This document shows positions 55,180-64,000 of a stretch of DNA of 64,000 nt, in pieces. Within the stretch, counting starts at the first letter, position 1, and each line of letters begins with the position of its first letter. This DNA is from Typhlomys cinereus (taxonomy: Eukaryota; Chordata; Mammalia; Rodentia; Platacanthomyidae): positions 558,001-622,000 of the forward strand of contig JALPQD010000393.1 of NCBI GenBank assembly GCA_023101885.1, in the 5' to 3' direction. The translations under genes were made by a program, and so were the position numbers. The notes under the pieces were generated by a model. It had not been told where the DNA came from. It was given only the letters and a program-made list of their open reading frames with translations, and did not search any database.

Positions 55180-57490
55180 GTTTCCTTATGTGAAACTTTT
55201 AAGATCCTTTCTTTTAACTTTTGGAAATGTATAATATAGTATTGTTATCTATGGCCACCTCAATATATCAATAATATGCTAACATTAGGTAATTTTAATT
55301 TTAATTTTAGTCATTTCATTGTTTCAGAGTAGATAAGTAAAAATGTATACTGAATTGCAATCAATGAGTTATAATGTATTTAATATTTTCTTTGTCTCCA
55401 ATGCATTGCTTAAACATTGGATTTTTCAACAAAATTATTGTGAAGTTTCAGAACAGTAACAGTTTAAAATATATTTCAGCTGGATTTTGATTGATGGAAA
55501 AAGTAAAAAGAACTTTTCTGTAAGGAAAACAATAAATTTATTTTTAAAGAAATGTTTTGGAAATTTCTCTGAAAGAATACTGTTTCTTTTATTATATGGA
55601 GTTTAGGCATATGTAAGACTTTCAGAGAAGACCAATCCAGGGATAAATATCCCTTTAGAATCTTATGAAATTGGTTTGTCTCAAACTAATTTTAAGTCAT
55701 ATTTTTACAAGGAAAAACAATTTTAATATCTGAGTTTATGACAGTCTGTGACATGCATCTTCTTGCAAGACAGTTTTGCAGAACAATATTAATTTTAATA
55801 TTGTTTAAGCAAAAATAAAAAAAATCCCACAAAGCTAAATCCCAACAAGTGTTTCCTTGCATTGTGTTGTTGCTGCAAAGGGGTATCATACTGAAAGTTA
55901 ATTTCAAGTTATGTAATGCAGCTGACTCTGACTACACAGTAGAATATTATGCTTTGTGATTTTTGTCTTTCAATTTTGATGTAACTTTTTGTGACTACAT
56001 TTGTGCAATTGACCAATAGCAACAAGGAAAGCTTTTTTTGTCATGATTATTAATTGTAAAACAGAAGCAATGAAGTCACGGTGCAGGCTTGAGGTTATTT
56101 AATAACCGTTAAAGAGACAAAGTTGATGCATAAATCCGGAACACCATCTATCAAGCTAATGAAAAGAAATATTATCTTACATTTTCTTTTTCTGTTATTG
56201 ATTTGTGATGCCCCAAGACCATTTTAAAAATGAGCAGTGTAGACCTTATCTGTCGTGGAAACAAATTCATTCCTTGGGTGGCTGAACAACGTGAGGGGAA
56301 ATAAATTTCTTAGAATTGTATCCCCGGAAGGCTGCTATCTATTATTGTTACAAGTTAGCAATGGAGATGATTTTAAAGCTACATAGAGAATATGATAGAA
56401 TTTAAAGCTGTGAAAGATTATTAGAAAGTGAATATAATACATACATTATCATTCATGTATCACTATATAATACATTTGTTTATTTAGACAATGTTTTGAG
56501 TACATGAAAATAAATGTGAACCAGCTTAAATCTGAATATTAACACGAAGAGTAATAAAAATGAAAAATTAGTACCTGCAGGGAATTGGGAATTAAAATAT
56601 TCTTGCTTTTCAACATCAAGCATCTACATTTTCTGCCTGGGTGGCAGGTATGAACTCTATAAATCAGATTTCATCATATAAATCATTTTCACTTATCCTT
56701 ACACCTTCCACATTGCTCCTAGGCTAAACTTTAGCAAGGATTCACGAGTCTTCATTAAAAATCATGTAGGAGTAAAAGTAAAAGAAGTGGAACTGATTCT
56801 GTAACTTGAGTGTATCCTTAATGCTGTTTATATGAACTGCATTGCACAATTGGAATGTGTCATTACTATACAGCTAAGAAAATTCTTTCTTTACACATTT
56901 ATACATAGGTGAACAAAAATTTCAAAATCATAATGTGCTTTGATTATGTTTAAATGAGCGTTCATAAGGCCATTAACAGTAGTATTTCTGTAAGAGCTAG
57001 AATAAATTTAATGTCCCATTTCTTCCAGATAGTGAGATTTTTCCCCCATAATTTTTAGATATTCGTTTTATGCAGATTTGAATTTGCTTTCCTATATGGC
57101 TTAACTTTCTTTGTGTGATTAACAAAACAATAATTTCATTATATATATATATATACACATATATAGCTTTATAACAATTTGTTTTTGTTATGGAAAATGT
57201 GGTGTTTGAAGGTTTGCAAATGGAAATCCAGACAACTTTATTACTATAAACAAAAATGAGAGAAAATGTTATGTAATATTGGGCAACTGTGTCGTCTAAT
57301 GCAGTTCAAGAAATCTATTACTACGTTAATTAGCTGTCAAATTTCCAAGTGCAAATTGAATCTGTAGTTTGACATCTCGGTACTTGAGCAGCTAACATTG
57401 GAGTTTTGTTTTATGACTCTTATTATTTCAAGCTTAAGGATTTCCAGGTAAGGATCATTATAGTTAATAAATCAATCGCCTTAAATAATC
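55180..57490. other. SINE-free AT-rich block, candidate noncoding conserved sequence
   Basis: 2.3 kb with no SINE, L1 or LTR that I recognise, although flanked by repeats. It contains a perfect 15-nt palindrome (GGTTATTTAATAACC at 56093-56107) and a few retained CpGs between 56080 and 56340. No exon is evident. Whether it is conserved cannot be judged from one sequence. Confidence 0.35.
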
Positions 57491-57497
57491 TAGCTCA

Positions 57498-57712
57498 GGG
57501 CTGAAAAGATGGCTCAAGGATTAAGATTCTGCCTTGCAAGTTTAAGTACTTGAGTTCAGATCAAAGATCTCAAGTAAAAACACCAGGTAGAATTGGTGAC
57601 AGCCTGCACCTCTAGCTCTGGAAGGTGGAGCCAGAGTGAGTCAAAAAAGAGAAAGAGGCAATCTAGGATGACTCCCAAAAATCACTCTTGGATCTTCACA
57701 GACACAAAAAAC

Positions 57713-57767
<55 letters not shown>
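57498..57767 (+). mobile_element. tRNA-derived SINE, plus strand
   Basis: Head 'gggctgaaaagatggctcaagg', B-box-like 'cttgagttcagatc', body with 'agcctgcacctctagctctgg' and 'cactcttggatcttcacag', then (AC)n at about 57714-57767. Same family as 54667; moderately diverged. Confidence 0.87.
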
Positions 57768-57769
<2 letters not shown>

Positions 57770-58427
57770 GACAACCAGTTGGGTTTTTTATCATACCATG
57801 TCATGCTATGAATCAAGTACAGTATCTCAATTAGAATCCTCTGGTCTCCAGAACTGTGAGTCAAAGAAGCTTCCAAAAAAAGCTATTTTATACTTTTAAT
57901 GACTTAATATTAAAAAAGCAATATCTTTACTGATATAAACAAATCTATTGTATGATGAAATTTCAAATTAGAATTAATTTATTTGAGTCTAACAGGATCC
58001 CAAAACCCTAGCTATGAGCTGTCCTGAGCTCATCAGAGTTGTGTTTTTGACCCTGCAACAGATAAGCTCCTGTCTGCCAACTTCTCCTCAGTTGGAACAG
58101 TTACACTATCCTTCATCTTGGTCTATTCAAACAAATCAGTTACATCTATTACAGGAAACGAGGGACACCCACCCTGCTCTTACTAAAAAACCCACCTCCA
58201 TATCCTTGTTCACTGTTTCCAAAGGCAAACCCTGTGTAGACTTACATGGCATGCTTGGTGAGAAATTACGTTTCATGCGGCCCACATTAAGCCTGATGCA
58301 CTTGAGCATCTAGCACTATTATCCAGGACACAAGATCAGTGCTTTACTAGTGGACTGAATAGGAGGTGATCAGAACACAAACACACACACACACACAAAC
58401 ACACACACACGATGAAACTAAATCTTT
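57768..58427. other. Unclassified sequence with a short (AC)n
   Basis: A plus-strand 99-codon open frame (58014-58313) has no recognisable domain. A CA run lies at about 58378-58410. Probably old decayed repeat and unique sequence. Confidence 0.4.
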
Positions 58428-58687
58428 TGTGTGATTGTGTTCATACATGTGCACCTATGTAGGCAGGTATACATGTATGTGAAAATTGGAGGTCATTGTT
58501 TGGTATGTTTCTCAATCTCTTATCTTATATTTTGAGATAGGAGTATCCAGCTGAGCTACCTAGTCATCTTCCTGCCTTTGCCTCTTTAGACATGTGCTGC
58601 TGCACCTGGCTTTCATGTGATTGCCGGCAACTGAATTGAGGTCTTCATGTTTGCACAATAAACACTATACTGAACTGAACAGTCCCT
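58428..58687 (-). mobile_element. Composite tRNA/B1-type SINE, minus strand
   Basis: Contains 'ggcaggtatacatgtatgtg' and 'attggaggtcattgtttggta', a B1-like central segment ('cctgcctttgcctctttagacatgtgctgctgcacctggc', given in parts), and a decayed tRNA-like head at the right. The structure fits a B4/RSINE-like composite; old. Confidence 0.6.
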
Positions 58688-58689
58688 AT

Positions 58690-61327
58690 TTTCTATGTCC
58701 TTGAGATTTAACTCTCCTATACATTAGTTAAAGTTTTGCTGTTGTTTAAATATTGTTGTTTTGAGCAATTTAAAGAAAATAACATAATTTTAGCATATAG
58801 CATCAATTGCTATTTCTAGGAGATGATGAAGTTAAATGGAAAAATCTGATGACTTCTATATACAAATGATGAATTATCATATATACTTGCTTACTTAATT
58901 CAGAAATGAATAACATGACACATGAGTGAAAGTTTTCATTTGTTTTATTAAAAATAGCTACGTGAATATTACTTGTTGATAGATTAATGTATTGTTATTA
59001 CAGTTTACTACATCCTTTTAATTTATGGGGTCTGCTGAAGAAAATTATTTTTTCCAGCATTGGTAAAGTTCCTCAAAATTTACCCAGGAACTTGCATATT
59101 TATTTATAAATCTTTAAAATGATAGTTTGTCCATCTGACAATGTACTCACTATTAGCTAGCAAAATAATTAGCAGGAATTCTGAATTATATGCATGCACA
59201 GGCATGATTGCACATATATTTTGCAGCATTCTCTACCTATAACTCTGAACTAAATATGAAGGAATGGATACAGTAGATTTCCTGTTAACACAAATATGGT
59301 GCTTACTCCAGAATCTTGCAGAAGAGGTATGATTAAGGGAAAACATGTGGAGTCTACAAATTATAATTGAACAGTATCAGAAAAATCACAGTAGCAAGGA
59401 ATGGTGAGACACAAGAAATATGTTAAGAACACAATAAAAGTCCACTTATTGAAGGAAAAAGTGAATAATCAAGAGGAGCAGGGAGAAAAGAAAAACATTA
59501 TGAAGAGCTCACATGAATACAGTTAGGAGTTTATGAAGATGAGGCTACTCATTGGTCGTCTCAGTAATGGGATTTTTTTCAATATTTAACACTCTTATCT
59601 ACCACATCATTAAAGAAAAAATAATCATTTGGCATCAAAAGTAAGGCAGAATTTACTAATTAATAAGTAATTAACAGAACTCATCAATTCAAAACAATTT
59701 AGAGAAGGAAAATGAAAATCAATAAAAAATAGGTTATGGGCATCATTAGATGGGCATGAAGAGCCCAGCTATGTCAGCCACTGTCATCTGATGTAATGAA
59801 ATTAGACCTTTTAAAAACAGTGCATTTCTGCAAGAAAGAAAATTTTATACTACTAATGAAAATAAGGTATATATCATTAATAGAAAATGCTAACAATAGA
59901 AAAATGTGTATCATTATGTCAATGAAGAATACTATATATAATAAACAGTGACTCCACAACAGTTTCCAAAGACAAGAGATTGCCAAGAATAGTTTAAACC
60001 CCTCCCTTCCCCAGAAGGAAGCAAGCAAACAGGTGCTGAAATTCTCTTAGAAGAATAGAATTTGATTAAAAATAAAGCAGAATTATAATTACAGGTGTAA
60101 TGTGTCTGTCAGGACTAGACTGTTTTAACAGGGAAAAAACTTGGATGAATGTGAGTATACATGCATGCACATCATATTTGATCAGTGTAGCTCTATCATC
60201 ATCATAAGATTTTTAATAGCTATATATGAAGAGTGACAGGAATAACTTTATATTCTTTAAGTAAAGAACATATGTTTGTTTTGAATGTCCATTGTTTTGA
60301 ATGTTTTGAATGAAGGTTTTTAAATAGTTTATCATCTTCTTGGTATTAAAGACAAATTTAAGGAGCTGAGCTTTAAAATTGTAAATTTTTTATAAAATCA
60401 TAAGCAATGAAATTTCAGTAGACTTTCTAATGGCTTACTTAGCTGGAATTGACAAATGAACACTGTATATATTCAATATATACATTTGATGAATTTGGAA
60501 ACTCATAAATCAGTGATACTATCATGAAAATCTTTATAACAAGTATCCTTTTCCACAAAAAAGTTATGTCCTCTAGTCATTTTTGTGGTAATATATTCAA
60601 CAAGAATTTACCCTTGTACAAAATCATAATTTAAAAATTAAAGTAACATCAAAAAATAAATGAAATGGAAATAAAAAACATTAGGGGAAATGAATATAAT
60701 AATATACACAGTTGCAATTCATCCATATTTACTTTGAGAAGTTAAAACTCATTTGAGTAAGTTATAGTATACTAATTTGAGTACATTTACTTTCATCTGT
60801 GACATTTTTCTCTCTTCCCTAAGCAAAAATAGTGTAATACAAAAGGACTTCCTTCACTCAATCAAAAACAGTCAAAGGAAGTGTGATGGTGTTTCGCTAA
60901 GAAATACTAAGCCAAACTCTCCTGGGGCTGACCTCCTCTCATCTTATTTTTATGGCGATCATCCTTCCATCCAGTCCTGTGAGCAAGCATGAGCTAAATA
61001 ACATCACAGACTCCACATCATGTATCCCTTTGCCTTACTGGGCTTCCCTGCTGGCTCTGTGAAGGTTCTCTTCCTGGGTCTGTTCAATTCTTCTGATGCA
61101 TGCATTATTCAGAAGTGTAAACCAGTAATATCACAAGAATTAGCCCTTGATAAATATGGTCAAGAAACCACATAGCCTTTGCAAATTTTTCGCAAAATCT
61201 AGGTTAAGCCAACTTGTGATATTAATCGAATTAGAATTTCCGGTACTTTTAAAATATGCAGGAATGTATTGCTACAAACACATAGAGATTCTAAAGGACA
61301 ACAAAATAAATATTGAAACTGTTCCAC
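58690..61327. other. Unclassified AT-rich intergenic sequence
   Basis: No gene or identified repeat. A block at 59580-60000 is A-rich on the plus strand. Confidence 0.45.
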
Positions 61328-61537
61328 GGAGTCAGGAATTAAAACTCTGGCTCACAAGGACCTGAGTTCAGATCCCAGATCCCACATAACAATGCCATGC
61401 AGGAATGGCTGTGGCCTCTCTTTACAGTTCTGGAAGACAGAGACTGGGAAAGCAATCCACATTGATTCTCAAAGTCACCCTTGGGTTTCCAAAGACATAC
61501 ATACATACATACATACAGACAGACACACACACACACA
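61328..61537 (+). mobile_element. tRNA-derived SINE, plus strand
   Basis: The head is truncated or decayed, but 'aaggacctgagttcagatcc', 'gcaggaatggctgtggcctc' and 'agttctggaagacagagactggg' match the family. It ends in ACAT/AC repeats at about 61495-61537. Confidence 0.82.
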
Positions 61538-61629
61538 AGATAAATATATTTTTATAAAGAAAATATTCCAAAATGTTCTTAAGTCTGAGAGAAGGAAAAG
61601 AAATTTTTGCTCAGGCAATTTCTCTTTGA

Positions 61630-62010
61630 TATGATTAAGTACCCAAGAAAAGCAATTTTAGGAAGGAAGGATTTATTTGGCTCACAGTTTGAGGGAGCAG
61701 TCTATCATGACAAGGAAGTTCTAGTCACAGTGTAAGGCAGTTAGTCACATTTCACCTGTAATCAGGAAGCAGAGGATAAGAATGATGGTACTTGACTTAC
61801 TTTTTCTTTTATACAGTCTAGGACCCCAATTCATTGAATGATGATAGTGTTTCTTCCTCCTTCAATTAACTCATATGAAACCCCCCCTTATGAACATGCA
61901 AAGAGATTTGTCTCCTACGAAGCTGACAATCAAGACTGACCGTCATATACACTCTGATTCTTAAAAGGGTCAGAGAAAAAAGTCTAAGTGACCAACAGAC
62001 ATTCCCTTCA
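61630..62010 (-). mobile_element. Old LTR-like interspersed repeat
   Basis: Opens with 'aggaaggaaggatttatttgg' and 'ctcacagtttgagggagcagtc', a start shared with 9775, 38190 and 45955, followed by a pyrimidine-rich middle. Read as the minus strand of an old LTR. Confidence 0.45.
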
Positions 62011-63479
62011 AATATGAATCATAGTTGCCCAAATCAGCATCTGAATGAACAGCCTTCTTAATTTAACATTAAATTTTTTGCAAGTGGTAGCAATTCTTTA
62101 AAATTTTTGGTTGCTAACTAAATAAGCAAAATATTCACCTTTGGAAGTATGAGTCATGTTTTACTATAACAGAGACATAATTGCTTCTTAATTCTGACCG
62201 AATTTACATTTTGTATCTTGCTTTCATGAATTACAAATATAAATAAAATTCAGCAAAGCAAACTAATAATAGTTTGGCAGTATAATGATATACTATCATA
62301 AACCCAACATTGATCATTATTTATTTTTGCTCAGTGTTCCTAGTCTGTCTTACCACATTTTATATTTGTAGTTTTTGTTTGGATCCATTTATTTAAGATG
62401 CCACAATGGCTATATTTGTCTGACTTGTAAAATATTATCTCTATAATGAAAGAGAAATAATTTATGTAAGCTAATTGCTGTGACTTACCAAATAGACACA
62501 TTAATCATATTGACAGGTCTCCATATTTAATTCAATAATGAAATAAAAACAAAAGAAAAGTTTTATAATGTCTTGAAGTTGAATTTAATATGCTATGGAA
62601 GAAAGTAGATTTCTGTCATGAATGGTAGTTTAAAATTGCTTTTAAATACTTAATGGCATTAGGAAAAATATGTCCCTTGATTACAGAATTACTGCTGTGA
62701 ACTTCCTTTTTCATGTTACTAAATATTTAACAGTAATTATAAAACCAGCGTATTACTATATGTGTAGTACCCTCATGATGTGTTAAATTCTCCTTTTTTT
62801 TAAATAATTTCTTCCATATTCTTTTGCATTTGGACAAGCCACATTTCAGATGACAGTACCTCTGGAGTTTTCACATGCATAACCTCTTGGGATGTGTTTA
62901 GTTAGTAGGTTTAACATGGTGCCAATGAGGCAGCAACAGAGGCCAGCTAGGTTGAGCTAGGATGAGCACATGATCTTGAACTTAGGAATTATGCTGCACT
63001 CTTACTGCTGGGATGACTAGGGATATTGTCATAGATTCCACCTTTGAATAATACAATGCAATGTTGTTCTTCATCACATATTTCATTTGTAAGGTTTCAT
63101 ATTGTTTTTAATGTACTGATTTTTTTTCTTCCAAAAATTGATCATTTGTTTCCATATGATAGATGTTGACAACTTTAAGTATGGCACGTTGTGAGCTGAA
63201 AATGACTGTAGCACTGAGAATTTAACACTCAGGAGACAAAAGTTTGTCGACTAAATACAAATATGATAATGACTATGTATTCTATAAAAGAGGCGTTAGA
63301 ATTGATATTTTAGCATCTCAATATTTTCTATGTAATTGGACTTTTCAAGAGAGACTACATGCTGCTTTCTAGTATTAATATGTTCATGCTTATTGCTACA
63401 TTATCAGTGTCTCAATATTTATAGACTAGATACTTTGAAAGAAGTATTGCAGAGTATAAGGCCCTAAACAGAACCCCTA
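62011..63479. other. Unclassified AT-rich intergenic sequence
   Basis: No gene or classified repeat. Confidence 0.45.
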
Positions 63480-63900
63480 AATCACTCACCATCATGTAAC
63501 TTAGTGAAGAACCAGAGTTTGGGAGGGTACTTCCAGATAGTGTTTTTGGGACATGGTAGGACAGCTGTTCTGATGAACTTATTGAAGCTGTGTTTATACT
63601 GGACCTCTCTGAGAGACTACTGAGGGTTAATGCCAGATTTGGGAAGGAGACCTATTCCCCTCAGTGGTATGCCTACTTGAATATTATCTATACTTAAGCA
63701 AATTCCCAGCCACTTGCCAGTATAAACAGAAAAAGCTCAATGGGCCATACCTGCAAAAAGGCATGAAAATAGGAGGGATATTGATTACAATTAAGAAGGA
63801 TCTCAATGGGAAAAGGAAAGTGCAAGAAATCTGGTAATATGGGGTAAAAGTGATGTATCTCATTGTATTCCTGTGTGAAATTATCAAAGAATAAAAAAGT
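63480..63900 (+). mobile_element. Possible old L1-type 3' end
   Basis: Homologous in landmark order to 43180-43500: 'gagagactactgagggttaatg', 'gcaaaaaggcatgaaaatagg', 'ggatctcaatgggaaaagg', 'attatcaaagaataaaaaag'. The A-rich right end gives plus orientation. Confidence 0.45.
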
Positions 63901-64000
63901 AAAAGAAAGGCCTAAAGTAGAAGAGGGTATGGGTTATAAAACTTGTCATACACTATAAATATAAAGATACATGCATGAATTATCATAGTGACTATCAAAT

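Overview
The window is mammalian nuclear DNA with the look of a rodent gene desert: AT-rich, CpG-poor, long stretches without exons, and a dense layer of retrotransposons. B1-like 7SL-derived SINEs occur together with tRNA-derived SINEs of the B2 superfamily. The L1 and SINE sequences are not ones I recognise from mouse or rat, so a non-murine myodont such as a dipodoid (jerboa or jumping mouse) is a guess rather than a result. I found no convincing host protein-coding exon, tRNA or rRNA gene. Nearly all longer open frames belong to L1, to simple repeats, or to antisense shadows of L1.

Layout. About 1.1-5.5 kb is an old minus-strand L1 that lacks the 3' half of ORF2 and the 3' UTR; a tRNA-derived SINE with a perfect 16-bp target-site duplication (TSD) interrupts it. 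From 5.5 to 19 kb the sequence is mostly unclassified and AT-rich, with scattered old SINEs and a possible retrovirus-like remnant near 14-15 kb. From 19 to 33 kb there are three L1 3' UTR insertions (one a composite that also carries a B1 and has a 17-bp TSD), a MaLR-type element with two LTRs, a solo LTR of the same family with a 5-bp TSD, and permuted old L1 fragments. From 33 to 48 kb there are SINEs, a 262-bp purine tract, a CCA-rich poly(A)-tailed insert with a 14-bp TSD, old LTR-like repeats and an old L1 3' UTR.

The main feature is a full-length 6.4-kb minus-strand L1 at 48.05-54.50 kb, flanked by a 15-bp TSD and inserted into a tRNA-derived SINE. It has an intact 354-codon ORF1, an ORF2 broken by several frameshifts and a nonsense codon, a GC-rich 5' UTR built of tandem monomers of about 252 bp, and a 1.1-kb 3' UTR with a polypurine tract. 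The rest of the window, to 64 kb, is SINEs and unclassified AT-rich sequence, including a 2.3-kb SINE-free block that could hold conserved noncoding sequence.

No new cellular system was found. The observations most worth checking are the L1 by-products: a 3' transduction that mobilised a B1, an ORF2 segment copied into the L1's own 3' UTR, a retroposed CCA-rich sequence, and a near-identical 71-bp duplication 2.4 kb apart.
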